Positions 1 to 9,077 of a stretch of 64,000 bases of DNA are shown piece by piece. The first letter of the stretch is position 1. Each line of letters begins with the position of its first letter. Source of the stretch: an uncultured Serinicoccus sp. (lineage in GTDB: Bacteria; Actinomycetota; Actinomycetes; Actinomycetales; Dermatophilaceae); contig NZ_CANMUA010000003.1 in the NCBI RefSeq assembly GCF_947500995.1, forward strand, positions 248,001 through 312,000, written 5' to 3'. The position numbers and the translations under genes were made by a program. The notes below the pieces were generated by a model. The model worked only from the letters and a program-made list of their open reading frames with translations. It ran no database searches and had not been told where the DNA came from.

Positions 1-1
1 G

Positions 2-79
2 GACGCCGTCGTCGCCGGCCCGGACCCGGAGCTCTCGGAGCGGGTCCGCGCCCTGCACGCCCGCCACGCCTCCTCCTGA
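2..79 (+). CDS. C-terminal fragment of an unidentified protein
   Basis: An open frame runs from the window edge to a TGA at 77-79 and encodes 25 residues ending ALHARHASS. The composition (charged, no rare codons) fits the end of a real gene and a hairpin follows directly, but too little is visible to name a family. It converges on the ABC transporter operon. Confidence 0.45.
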   Translation, partial: DAVVAGPDPELSERVRALHARHASS

Positions 80-113
80 CCGTGGAGATGCGGCCCCGGC
101 CACGATTCCACGG
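80..113. terminator. hairpin at convergent junction
   Basis: Arms CCGTGGA (80-86) and TCCACGG (107-113) are perfectly complementary, and the loop contains a second small dyad GGCCCCGGCC. It lies between the stop of the leftmost gene and the stop of the minus-strand ABC ATPase, so a bidirectional terminator role is likely. No T-tract follows, as is usual in such GC-rich genomes. Confidence 0.5.
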
Positions 114-128
114 TCGGGCGGGCAGGGC

Positions 129-854
129 TCAGACCCGCCGCCCGTCGTGCAGCTCGACGACCTGGTCGGCCCGCTCCATGAGCACCGGGTCGTGGGTGGA
201 CACCACGGAGGCGATGCCGCGCTCGTGGGTGAGGCGCACCAGCAGTTCCATGACCATCGCGCCGGTCTCGGAGTCCAGCTGTCCGGTGGGCTCGTCCGCG
301 ACGAGGATGTCCGGCTCGCCGACGAGGGCCCGCGCGATGCCGACCCGCTGCTGCTGGCCGCCGGACAGCTCGTAGGGTCGCTGCCTGCTGTGCCGGGCCA
401 GCCCGACGAGCTCCAGCGCCTCCTCGACCCGGCGGGCCCGCTCGCCCACGGCCGTGCGCTGGAGCCGCAGCGGGACCTCGACGTTCTCGGCGGCCGACAG
501 CACCGGCACCAGCCCGAAGCTCTGGAAGACGTAGCCGATGCGCTCCCGCCGGACCGCCAGCACCTCCTTCTCCGGCAGCTCGGACAGGACCCGCCCGTCG
601 TCGAGCAGCACCTGACCGGCGTCGGGCCGGTCGAGCCCGCCCAGCAGGTTGAGCAGGGTCGTCTTGCCCGACCCCGACGGGCCGCGCACCACGGTGAGGC
701 GCCCGGCGGACACGTCCAGGTCCACCCCGGCGACGGCGTGCACCTGGGTGGCGCCCGCACCGAAGGTCCGGTGCAGGCCCACCGCCCGCAGCACCGACGG
801 CGGTCCGTCGACCGCCTCGTCCGCGTCGGCGCGGTATGCCGTCGGCTCAGTCAT
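129..854 (-). CDS. ABC transporter ATP-binding protein (LolD/MacB-like)
   Basis: ATPase of 241 residues that would power the FtsX-type permeases encoded upstream. Walker A GPSGSGKT is at about residues 58-65, the Q-loop near FQSFG, the signature LSGGQQQR at 163-170 and Walker B ILVADEP at about 183-189; the sequence resembles the MacB/LolD class that works mechanically rather than by classical transport. I start at the ATG at 854 (MTEPTAYRAD), which overlaps the stop of the preceding gene by 8 nt; the longer track ORF adds a low-complexity Arg-rich leader. It is the last gene of a four-gene operon. Substrate unknown; release of lipoproteins, lipids or peptides are all possible for this class. 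Confidence 0.9.
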   Translation of the reverse strand: MTEPTAYRADADEAVDGPPSVLRAVGLHRTFGAGATQVHAVAGVDLDVSAGRLTVVRGPSGSGKTTLLNLLGGLDRPDAGQVLLDDGRVLSELPEKEVLAVRRERIGYVFQSFGLVPVLSAAENVEVPLRLQRTAVGERARRVEEALELVGLARHSRQRPYELSGGQQQRVGIARALVGEPDILVADEPTGQLDSETGAMVMELLVRLTHERGIASVVSTHDPVLMERADQVVELHDGRRV

Positions 855-1863
855 CGTCGTCCTCCTGCGTGTCGACCGCGCGCCCGGCGCCCGTCCGGTG
901 CTCCTCGTCGTCGGGCCAGACCTGCACGTGGGTGCTCTCGTGCTCCAGCCGCACCCGGTCGCGCAGGCCCAGCTCCTCGACATGGGCCTGCGGCAGCTGG
1001 ATCCGCCCGGCCCGGTCGATGACGGTGTACTCCCGGGCGACCCGTCGCTGCTCGCCCGACTCGTCGGTCACGACGTACCGGAGCACCTCGGTCGAGGTGC
1101 GGCCGTCCCGGATCGCGACCGTGCGCCGCACGTGGTCGGAGACGGTGGGGTCGTGGGTGACCACGAGCACGGTGGTGCCGAGACTGCCGGCGGCCTCGCG
1201 CATCACCTCGAGGACCTGGGCGGAGGCGGTGTCGTCGAGCTCACCGGTCGGCTCGTCGGCGAGCAGCACGGCCGGTGAGTTGGCCAGGGCGGTGGCGATC
1301 GCCACCCGCTGCTGCTGCCCGCCGGACAGCTCGGTCGGCCGGCGGTCGGCGCAGTCGCCGAGGCCGAGCAGGTCGAGCAGGTCCTCCACCCGCCGGGCGC
1401 GTTCGCGCCGGCCGGAGATGACCGTGGGCAGGGCGACGTTCTCGGCCGCGGAGAGGAAGGGCAGCAGGTTGCGGGAGGTCTGCTGCCACACGAAGCCGAC
1501 GGTGTGCCGCTGGTAGTCCACCCGCTGCGCGCGGCTCATCGACAGCAGGTCCACCCCCGCGACCCGCGCACGGCCTCCGGTCGGCCGGTCGAGCCCGGAG
1601 AGGATGCCGAGCAGCGTCGACTTCCCCGAGCCGCTGGCCCCGACCAGCGCGACGACGTCGCCGGGGTCGACGACGAGGTTGAGCCCCTGCAGGGCCTGGA
1701 CCTCCACGCCCTCGGTGGAGTAGATCCGCACCAGGTCCTCGCACCAGATGTCCGGGCCCTGGTGCTCGCGGACCGTCCCGAGGGTGGCGTGGTCGTCCAC
1801 GGTCGCGAGCCTGGTCGAGTCGTCCACGGTCTGCTCCTGGTGGTGCTGAGGGGTCGTGCTCAT
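847..1863 (-). CDS. ABC transporter ATP-binding protein with C-terminal AbrB-like domain
   Basis: ATPase of 338 residues. Walker A GASGSGKS lies near residues 75-82, the signature LSGGQQQR near 179-186 and Walker B VLLADEP near 199-205. After the ATPase core there is an extra segment (about 279-316) of the form YTVIDRAGRIQLPQAHVEEL followed by a basic/acidic strand, which resembles an AbrB/MraZ-type swapped-hairpin domain; I infer that from pattern only. The tail is very acidic (QEDDDD). The start ATG at 1863 overlaps the permease stop as ATGA, indicating translational coupling. With the second ATPase it may form a heterodimeric motor. Confidence 0.88.
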   Translation of the reverse strand: MSTTPQHHQEQTVDDSTRLATVDDHATLGTVREHQGPDIWCEDLVRIYSTEGVEVQALQGLNLVVDPGDVVALVGASGSGKSTLLGILSGLDRPTGGRARVAGVDLLSMSRAQRVDYQRHTVGFVWQQTSRNLLPFLSAAENVALPTVISGRRERARRVEDLLDLLGLGDCADRRPTELSGGQQQRVAIATALANSPAVLLADEPTGELDDTASAQVLEVMREAAGSLGTTVLVVTHDPTVSDHVRRTVAIRDGRTSTEVLRYVVTDESGEQRRVAREYTVIDRAGRIQLPQAHVEELGLRDRVRLEHESTHVQVWPDDEEHRTGAGRAVDTQEDDDD

Positions 1864-4667
1864 CGGTCCTCCCCGACGCGCAGGGCCTGCGCGAGGTTGG
1901 TGCGCCCGGCGAGCCAGGCGCTGGTGGTGACGGCGGTCAGGACGGTCAGGACCACCGCGCCGAGCACGGCGCCCAGCAGCGGCAGGTCGAGGTGGAGGGC
2001 GGGTTGGGTGGTCCCGCCGGTGAGGCCGGTGAGGTCGAGGCCGCGCAGGAGGACCCAGGGCACGGCGAGCCCCAGCACCGTCCCGACGACGAGGGAGGTC
2101 GCCAGCAGCGGTGCCAGCTCCCAGGCCGTGAGCGCCCGGGTCTGGCCGGGGGCGAGCCCGAGGGTGCGCAGGGTCGCGAGCAGCCGGGTCCGGGCGCCCG
2201 AGCCCATGAGCTGCACCACGACCACCGCGAGGACGGTCAGCAGCGCGGAGACCAGCGTCGCCCCGACGAAGAGCTGGCGCAGCCCGACGGTGACCGGTGC
2301 CTGGGCGAAGGTGTCCAGCCGGGTCGCCACCGTCGTCACCACGCCCCCGGTGCCGACGACCTCGGTCACGGCGTCGGCGACCGCCTCCGGGTCGGCACCC
2401 GCCTCGACCCCGACGAGCGTCGTGGACACGCTGGGCATCCTCCCCCCGGCCGCGACCCAGCGGTCGCCGTCGACGAGCACCCCGGCACCGGTGACGAGGA
2501 TCCCGGGGACCTCCTCGAGGTGACCGAGCACCTCGACCTGACCGAGGCCCGAGACGGCGACGTCCTGCGCCCCCTCGGGCACCGCCTCGCCCGCCGAGCG
2601 CAACGTCATGACGCCCGGCCTGCCGTCGTCGGACCAGAACTCGGGCGGCGGGCCGTCGACGAGGTCGGAGTAGGCATACACCTGCTCCACCTGCGGCTCG
2701 ACCACCCACACGCGCGCGGCCTTCCGCTCCCCGTCGACGACCAGGTCCTGGGTCGAGCCGCTGTCGGCGACGCCGCCGACCGCGCCGACCCCCGGGAGGG
2801 CCTCGATCTCGGTGCGCAGCTCGTCGGTGAGGACCGGCCCGGTGAGCCGCACCGGCGCGCCGTTGTCCTGCCACGCCGCCACCTGCGCGCCCCGGGTCAC
2901 GGTCGACAGGAGCACCGCGCTGACGAGCGCCACGGTGGTCCCCAGGACGACGGCCAGGGTCGGCACGAGCCCGCCGGCCGGGTCGCGCAGGGCGCGCGCG
3001 GCCCCCAGGAACGGGGTGAGCGAGGGGCGGCGCCGCAGCACCCGGGTGAGCGCGGCCAGGGGCAGGGGGTAGAGGCGCAGGGTGAGGACGCAGGCGGCGA
3101 GCGCGACCAGCACCGGGGTGGCCGCGGCGAGCAGGTCGATGCCGCTGGCGGCGGCGTCGTCCCCGCGCGCCCCGCGGCCCAGCAGCCGCCAGGTCGCGAC
3201 CCCGGCCAGCGCGACGACGGCGACCTCCACCACCCAGCGCCACCGGCTGCGGCTGCGGCCGGCGAGGTCCTGGCGCCGGGTCAGCAGCGAGGCGTCGTCG
3301 ACGGAGGCGGCCAGCGCCAGCGACGGGGCGAGCGCGACCGCGGCGGAGACCGCCCACTGCCACCAGGGGGTCGGACCGGGCACGAGCAGCATCGCCGTGA
3401 CGTGGCCGAGGGCGGCGGCCGGCGCCCCCAGCAGCAGACCCTCGGCGGTGATCAGGCGGCGCAGCTGGGCGGGGGAGGCGCCGCGCGCGAGCGTCATCGC
3501 CAGGCTCTGCTGCCGACGCTGCACGACGAGCCGGGCGCCCAGCGCGGCGACGGCGAGGGCCACCCCGAGCGGTCCGGCCGCCACCACCGCCAGCATCGAG
3601 CTCGTCGCCCGCTGCTGGCCGGCGATGCGGTCGAGCGTCTCGGTGAGGTCGGTGGTGAACAGCGGGATCTGGGCGGCCCGCGCGTCGCCCATCTGCTGGG
3701 CGGTGGCGAGCGGGTGCTGGGCGGCCAGGAAACCGTTGACCTGGGCGGTCAGCGCCTCGACCTGACCGGTGGTGCCGGTGATGGCCGAGGGGTCGACGGG
3801 GTACCAGACCCGCATCGAGACGGTGGCCAGCGGCCCGATGCTCCCGCGGTTCTGCGGGGACAGGAAACCGGTGAGGAACGCCGCCTCGCCCTGGTTGGGG
3901 TCGTAGAGCGTGCCCATGACCGCGGCGTTGTCGACGTGCTGCCACCGCGGGTCGTCTGGGTCGCGGGGGACGTAGGTGCCGCTGACGACGAGGTCGGTCT
4001 GCGGCACCGTGTCGCCTACCTCGAGGTGCAGCTCCTGCGCGGTCTCCTCGAGGAGCACGATCGGCACCTCCGGGGCGTCCTCGGGCTCGGGCTCCTCGGG
4101 CCCGTCCTGCGCAGGTCGGTCCGCCGACCCGCCGGCGCCCACCAGGGGCGAGGGCCCGACGACCAGCTCGGGCCAGTCACCCTCGACGAGCTCGACGTGG
4201 TCGCGCAGGTCGGGATCGACGGCGAGGCTGAGGGTCGCGGTGTAGTAGCCGGACTCGATGTCGGGGGTGAAGGGGACCTCGGACTGCAACCGGGCCAGGA
4301 GCTGCGCCGGGCCCAGGACGTCGCACAACGGCTCGGGCTGCTCGCTGCGGACCTGCTCGGCGCCCTCGACGAGGGGTGCCCAGCCGTCGGCGTCGGGGTC
4401 GCCGGTGAGCTCCTCCGCGCTTCCGACGTAGACGCTGCGCTGCCAGTCGCCGCGCAGGTCGCGCTGCGCCGCGGACAGGGCCCCGATCTCCTGGTCGAGC
4501 TGGCGGCCCTGGACGTCGACGAGACCGCGCGGCGCCGCCGTGAGCAGCAGGGCGACCAGGCCGACGAGGAGGGCCAGGCCGACCGACACCCAGGGGTCGG
4601 CGGCGAACTGGCGCCGGGCCAGGCGGGCCGCGCCCGGAGCCCGGGGTATGCCGTGACGCGGGCTCAC
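1860..4667 (-). CDS. FtsX-like permease, large (ABC transporter)
   Basis: Membrane protein of 935 residues. A basic N-terminus precedes the first membrane segment (VGLALLVGLVALLLTA), followed by a long, acidic extracytoplasmic region and then several hydrophobic segments grouped as in FtsX/MacB permeases, including a terminal block of three (near LFVGATLVSALLTVLAVVVV, TSLVVGTVLGLAVP and LLGAVLGAVVLTVLTAV). The GTG start at 4667 is chosen because a GGAGGAG ribosome site lies just upstream and the start overlaps the preceding stop as GTGA. The duplicated layout gives about twice the size of a single FtsX permease. It should act in the cytoplasmic membrane with the two ATPases downstream. Confidence 0.88.
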   Translation of the reverse strand: MSPRHGIPRAPGAARLARRQFAADPWVSVGLALLVGLVALLLTAAPRGLVDVQGRQLDQEIGALSAAQRDLRGDWQRSVYVGSAEELTGDPDADGWAPLVEGAEQVRSEQPEPLCDVLGPAQLLARLQSEVPFTPDIESGYYTATLSLAVDPDLRDHVELVEGDWPELVVGPSPLVGAGGSADRPAQDGPEEPEPEDAPEVPIVLLEETAQELHLEVGDTVPQTDLVVSGTYVPRDPDDPRWQHVDNAAVMGTLYDPNQGEAAFLTGFLSPQNRGSIGPLATVSMRVWYPVDPSAITGTTGQVEALTAQVNGFLAAQHPLATAQQMGDARAAQIPLFTTDLTETLDRIAGQQRATSSMLAVVAAGPLGVALAVAALGARLVVQRRQQSLAMTLARGASPAQLRRLITAEGLLLGAPAAALGHVTAMLLVPGPTPWWQWAVSAAVALAPSLALAASVDDASLLTRRQDLAGRSRSRWRWVVEVAVVALAGVATWRLLGRGARGDDAAASGIDLLAAATPVLVALAACVLTLRLYPLPLAALTRVLRRRPSLTPFLGAARALRDPAGGLVPTLAVVLGTTVALVSAVLLSTVTRGAQVAAWQDNGAPVRLTGPVLTDELRTEIEALPGVGAVGGVADSGSTQDLVVDGERKAARVWVVEPQVEQVYAYSDLVDGPPPEFWSDDGRPGVMTLRSAGEAVPEGAQDVAVSGLGQVEVLGHLEEVPGILVTGAGVLVDGDRWVAAGGRMPSVSTTLVGVEAGADPEAVADAVTEVVGTGGVVTTVATRLDTFAQAPVTVGLRQLFVGATLVSALLTVLAVVVVQLMGSGARTRLLATLRTLGLAPGQTRALTAWELAPLLATSLVVGTVLGLAVPWVLLRGLDLTGLTGGTTQPALHLDLPLLGAVLGAVVLTVLTAVTTSAWLAGRTNLAQALRVGEDR

Positions 4668-7600
4668 CGGATCTCCTCCCGGTAGCCGCGGTCCAGGGCC
4701 TGCGCGCGGACACGTCCGGCGACCAGGGCGGTCAGCAGCCCGGCCGTCGCCAGGGTGACGGCCAGCAGCGCCGCCCACGGGAACGCCTCCAGCCGCAGCG
4801 CCGCCGGGAGCCGCAGCCGGCCGGGGGCCGTGGTCGACGACGCCAGCTCCGGCACCACCGCCCCCCCCACGAGCCAGCCGGCGGCCAGGCCGAAGACCGC
4901 CGCGACCAGCACCACCCCGGCCAGCTCGAGGGCGCGCGAGCGCGCCTGGGCGGCGGGCGGCATACCCAGCGCGCGGAGCACCGCGACCTCCGGGCGGCGC
5001 GCGGCCAGCAGGGTGGCTGCCACGGCCGCGACCCCGGTCAGGGCCAGCAGCACCGCACCGGCGGAGGCAACCCAGAAGACCAGCCGGGCCGCGCTCGTCG
5101 CGTCCGTCACCGAGACGGTTCCCGGCCCGGTGACGGCGCGCAGGTCCCCGCGGGCCGTGAGGGCCTCGACGGCGGCCTGCACGCCCGCGGACGGGCTGGC
5201 CCAGACCTCGTCCGGCCAGGTGAGGCTGCGCTGCTGCTCGGCGAGGACCCGGGAGGCGACCCGCGAGTCCGCGAGGGCGGCGGTCTCGCCCTGCTGCCCG
5301 GGCAGGGCCGCGACGACGTGGGTCACCACGGCCGGCACGGTGGTGCCGACGAGGCGCAGGGTGACCGGGTCGCCGACCGTCAGGGCGGCCGCGGAGGCGG
5401 CCTGCCGGGTCAGGGCGACGGGGACGGCGGCGGCCTGTGGCTCGTCCTCGGTCGTGGGCGTCCCGGCGGCCTGCCCGAGCACCGGGCCGCCGCGGTAGGT
5501 CACCCCGGGTGACACACCGATCTCGAACGGCTCCTGCCGCAGGTCGGGAACCTGCAGGCGCCACGTCGAGGCCGTGGTGTCCACCCAGGGCGGGACGTCC
5601 ACCTCGTGGCTCGACTCCTCCCAGGAGACGCGGGGCAGGCCCTCCCCGACGTAGCGCTGGTCCACCTCGATCACCGTCTCGAAGGTGGGGTCCTCGACCG
5701 CCTCGGCCTCCTCCAGCAGCGGCGCGACCTGGTCCCGGTCCATCGCGGCCGTGCTGCCCCACCCGTCCGTCCCCGTGAGCAGCTCCTCACCCCCGGCGGT
5801 GAGCCCGAGGTCGAGGTCGAGGGTGGTCGAGCTGTAGCCGGAGAAGAGGTCGGGTGGAACGTCGTCCGTCGTGCCCGGCGTGCTGACCGTCACCGAGCGG
5901 ACCCGGTGCTCGCGTCCGTCGGGCAGGTCGAAGCGCAGGTCGGCGGTCGTCCGGGCAGGCGTGGAGGTCCAGTCGCCGAGCGCCTGCCGGTCGTGGTCCA
6001 GCCGGGGCCCGTCGGCCTGGACCGGCTCGGACGTGACCGGTGAGGTCATGCCGGTGGCGACGTCCTCGACCAGCAGGGTCACCCGGAGCTCGACCGGCGC
6101 CGCGGCGGCGGCTACCTCGCTCTCCAGCGACCGCCGGATGGCGTCCGGGGAGTCGTCGAGGTAGTAGCGGAAGACGTCCCCGCCGGCCTCGTCCTGAGCC
6201 GGGTCCCACCCGACCGCCTCCAGCCCCTGCACGAGGCTCTCCTGGGCAGCCGGGAGCTGCTCGAGCCGGGCGAGCTCCCACGCGTCGGTGCCCCGCTCGA
6301 CCACGAGCTCCGCGGTGACCTCGTCGGCACCCTCGGGGACGGTGACGGCCGAGTCCGGGAGCGGCTCCCCGTCGGCGTCCACGGCCCGGTCCAGACCGGC
6401 GGGCACGAGACCGGCCGGTATGCCCTGGGGCACGTTCGCGACCGCGCCGAGGCCGCCGTCGTCGGTCCCGGTGGGAGCCAGGGTGAGCGGCACGTCGACG
6501 TCGCCGACCCGGGCGTCCGGGTCGGACCAGACCAGGGCGGCCGCGTCGACCTGCGGCAGCGCGGCGAGGTCGGGGGGCGGCTCGGGCACGAGGCCGGGCT
6601 CGACCGTGGCGGGCGGACGGACCAGGTCGGCCCGCAACGGCGCGCCCTCCCGGACGGCCGCGAGGTCGTCGCGCAGCTGGGCGCTGGTGCCGGAGAAGAG
6701 CGCCGCCAGCGTCGTCGAGCCGGCGGCGAGGACGACGAGGACGACGGGCACGGCATACACCTGCAGGCGGCGGCTGACCTGCGCGGCGGCGAGGTGCTGC
6801 GTCGCGGCCCGGGTGGGCCCGGTGGCCAGCTCGAGCAGCCGGCTGAGCGGGCCCAGCAGGGCCGTGGCGAGGACGGCGGCGGCCGCCAGCAGCAGGGCGG
6901 GGGCGGCCCCGGCCACGAGGTCGGTGCCGAGGGTGCCGTCCTCGGCCCGGGTCACCGGGGAGCCCGCGCGGCGCAGCTGCCACCAGCTGAGCGCGGCCGC
7001 CCCCAGGACGAGGACTACCGCGGCGAGGGTCGTCGCGGCCCGGACCCGGCCCGACCGGTCGGCCACTGCCGCCCCGCCGGAGAGGCGGCGCGCCTGGAGC
7101 ACGGCCACGACCCAGAGGGCCAGGGTGATGCCGGCCAGCGTCAGCAGGGCGGTGACGACGAGCCGCCCCAGCAGCCCCTCGCCGCCCGGCACGGCCTGCA
7201 TCACCGCCCACGCCCCCAGGGTGCCGAGGCCCGCCCCCAGCAGCGCGACGAGCACCGACTCGACGAGCCCGCTCAGCAGGACCTGGCGCCGTGAGGCCCC
7301 CCGCGCCACGAGCAGCTGGGCCTGCGGCTCCCGGGTGGCGGCCAGCAGCCGGGCGAGCTGGGTGACGGCGAGCCCGGTGACGAGGACGAGCACCGACAGC
7401 GGGACGACCCCCAGGGCGCGGGCGGTGGCCAGGTTGGTCGAGGCCTGGCCGGCGGTGGGGGCGAGGTCGCCCTCGACCTGCACCCCCCGGACCGCCACCC
7501 CGTCGGCGTCCCGCAGGTCCGAGCGCAGGCTCTCGGCGCCGGTCGCGAGCACGCCGAGGTCCTCGGGGGTGATGCGGTCGACGTCGGGCCGCACCGGCCA

Positions 7601-8305
7601 GCGCACGAAGGGGGCGCCCAGCTCCTGCGCCAGCGTCTCGTCGACCACCAGCGGCCCCAGGGTGCCCTCCTCGGTCACCCCGGTGCGGACCAGCTCCTCG
7701 CCGAACCAGAAGGCGTCCGCGGGGTCCACCGGCTGCCACAGCGCGGTGACCTCGACGGTGCGGTCGTCCACGACCACGGTGTCGCCGACCGACACGTCCA
7801 GGGCCTGCGCGGCCCCGACGTGCAGGGCTCCCCGCGCCGGGGCCTCCTCGCCGGCTCCCGGCGCGTCGGCCCCGGGGGTCGACGGCCAGGCCCCCTCCAG
7901 GACCGTGACGAGCTCGCGCGGGGGCTCACCCGGCGCCAGCTCCGGGCCACCGACGAGCACGAGCTCGCCGTCCGCGTCCGTCCCGTCGACACCGACGGGC
8001 TGCGGCTCGGTCACGACGAGCCGGCCGATGCTCACCGGGGCGGGGGCGAAGGCGCCGGTGATCGTGCGCCGCGCCAGCTCGTCCTGGCGTCCCGGGTCCT
8101 CGGCCAGCCGGGTCTGCACCTGCACCCCGGTCTCGGTGGGCTCGCCCTCGGTCAGCGCGCCGCGGGCGGCGGTGCTGGCCGCGGCCGCCGAGTAGCCGAC
8201 CGTCCCCGCGATGATCGCCGTCGTGACGGTCACGAGCGCCAGCAGCGTGAGCAGCAGCCCCCGGGAGGACCGTGCCCGCGCCCTCGCGAAGCTCGCCCAC
8301 GTCAT
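4664..8305 (-). CDS. FtsX-like permease, very large (ABC transporter)
   Basis: Membrane protein of 1213 residues, first gene of the operon. It starts [16 protein letters not shown], then a membrane segment (LLLTLLALVTVTTAIIAGTV), a large extracytoplasmic domain, a middle cluster of hydrophobic segments, a second long acidic extracytoplasmic part, and a C-terminal FtsX block (SAGAVLLALTGVAAVAATLL onward). The ATG at 8305 is preferred over the track start at 8509 because the added 68 residues are Pro/Arg-rich and run through the divergent promoter region. This looks like a paralogue of the next permease; the pair would form a heterodimeric channel or mechanotransmission unit. Confidence 0.88.
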   Translation of the reverse strand: MTWASFARARARSSRGLLLTLLALVTVTTAIIAGTVGYSAAAASTAARGALTEGEPTETGVQVQTRLAEDPGRQDELARRTITGAFAPAPVSIGRLVVTEPQPVGVDGTDADGELVLVGGPELAPGEPPRELVTVLEGAWPSTPGADAPGAGEEAPARGALHVGAAQALDVSVGDTVVVDDRTVEVTALWQPVDPADAFWFGEELVRTGVTEEGTLGPLVVDETLAQELGAPFVRWPVRPDVDRITPEDLGVLATGAESLRSDLRDADGVAVRGVQVEGDLAPTAGQASTNLATARALGVVPLSVLVLVTGLAVTQLARLLAATREPQAQLLVARGASRRQVLLSGLVESVLVALLGAGLGTLGAWAVMQAVPGGEGLLGRLVVTALLTLAGITLALWVVAVLQARRLSGGAAVADRSGRVRAATTLAAVVLVLGAAALSWWQLRRAGSPVTRAEDGTLGTDLVAGAAPALLLAAAAVLATALLGPLSRLLELATGPTRAATQHLAAAQVSRRLQVYAVPVVLVVLAAGSTTLAALFSGTSAQLRDDLAAVREGAPLRADLVRPPATVEPGLVPEPPPDLAALPQVDAAALVWSDPDARVGDVDVPLTLAPTGTDDGGLGAVANVPQGIPAGLVPAGLDRAVDADGEPLPDSAVTVPEGADEVTAELVVERGTDAWELARLEQLPAAQESLVQGLEAVGWDPAQDEAGGDVFRYYLDDSPDAIRRSLESEVAAAAAPVELRVTLLVEDVATGMTSPVTSEPVQADGPRLDHDRQALGDWTSTPARTTADLRFDLPDGREHRVRSVTVSTPGTTDDVPPDLFSGYSSTTLDLDLGLTAGGEELLTGTDGWGSTAAMDRDQVAPLLEEAEAVEDPTFETVIEVDQRYVGEGLPRVSWEESSHEVDVPPWVDTTASTWRLQVPDLRQEPFEIGVSPGVTYRGGPVLGQAAGTPTTEDEPQAAAVPVALTRQAASAAALTVGDPVTLRLVGTTVPAVVTHVVAALPGQQGETAALADSRVASRVLAEQQRSLTWPDEVWASPSAGVQAAVEALTARGDLRAVTGPGTVSVTDATSAARLVFWVASAGAVLLALTGVAAVAATLLAARRPEVAVLRALGMPPAAQARSRALELAGVVLVAAVFGLAAGWLVGGAVVPELASSTTAPGRLRLPAALRLEAFPWAALLAVTLATAGLLTALVAGRVRAQALDRGYREEIR

Positions 8306-8410
8306 ACCGGGAACCCTAGGCAGCCCGTCGTGCGCGCACCCCACCCGGCCCGTCCACGGTGACCAGATCGAGATGCCGACGCCATGTGCTCCCAACGCGC
8401 GGCCCCCCGG

Positions 8411-8473
8411 CCGAGGTTGGGTCGGGCCGGCAGCTCGTCGACGCGGGCCGGCGGGCCGTCCACCCAACCTCGG
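8411..8473. promoter_or_regulatory. inverted repeat in divergent promoter region
   Basis: A perfect 12-bp inverted repeat, CCGAGGTTGGGT (8411-8422) and ACCCAACCTCGG (8462-8473), lies between the divergent permease operon (start 8305) and the sigma factor gene (start 8529). The 39-bp interval would place the two arms about five helical turns apart. The location suggests a shared operator or a structured leader of the sigma factor transcript. The protein that binds is unknown. Confidence 0.5.
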
Positions 8474-8528
8474 GGGTGGGCGGCGCGTTCCAGGAGAGGA
8501 TGAGGGCACGAGGTGGACAGGAGGCGGT

Positions 8529-9077
8529 ATGCCCGGACGCGCCGGCGACGACTACGTCGCCTTCGTCACCGCCCGCCAGGGCTCGCTGCTGCGTGCCGCC
8601 TACCTCGTCTGCGGCGACGAGCACCTCGCCCACGACCTCCTCCAGGACGCCCTGGTCAAGCTGGCCAGCCGGTGGGAGCGGCTGCGGGACGAGGCGCCCG
8701 AGGCCTACGTGCGCCAGATCCTCTACCGCGACGCCGTCTCGCGCTGGCGGCGCACCCGGCGTGAGCGTCTCGTCGACCACCAGGACCCCGGCGGCGACCT
8801 CGCCCGCCTCCGCACGCGGGAGCCGGTCGAGGGGTGGGTCGAGGGCGCGGCCGTGCGCCAGGCACTCGCGCTCCTGCCGCCGCGGCAGCGCGCGGTCGTC
8901 GTGCTGCGCTACTACGAGGACCTGTCCGAGGCGGACATCGCCGCGACGCTCGGCGTCTCGCGCGGCACCGTCAAGAGCCAGGCCAGCGACGCCATGCGGA
9001 CGCTGCGCTCGCTGCTGCCCGACGTCGACGGCTGGGTGCCGCGGGTCGTGCGCGACGAGGAGAGGGGGAGCGCGTGA
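8529..9077 (+). CDS. SigE-family ECF RNA polymerase sigma factor
   Basis: Sigma factor of 182 residues. Sigma-70 region 2 spans roughly residues 8-75 (AYLVCGDEHLAHDLLQDALVKL) and region 4 roughly 115-165 (LPPRQRAVVVLRYYEDLSEA then the helix-turn-helix LGVSRGTVKSQ). The ATG at 8529 is preceded by AGGAGG at 8519-8524; the longer track frame begins inside the divergent gene. The family (the Streptomyces 'SigE family', 160-190 residues) usually pairs with a membrane regulator, and the next gene, overlapping by GTGA, is such a candidate. Confidence 0.92.
   Translation: MPGRAGDDYVAFVTARQGSLLRAAYLVCGDEHLAHDLLQDALVKLASRWERLRDEAPEAYVRQILYRDAVSRWRRTRRERLVDHQDPGGDLARLRTREPVEGWVEGAAVRQALALLPPRQRAVVVLRYYEDLSEADIAATLGVSRGTVKSQASDAMRTLRSLLPDVDGWVPRVVRDEERGSA

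Noticed and set aside
1992-4685. 897-residue plus-strand ORF opposite the permease
   Set aside because: Composition (His/Gly/Arg/Asp-rich, no recognisable domain) is that of a high-GC antisense shadow; the opposite strand has clear FtsX features and coupled starts.
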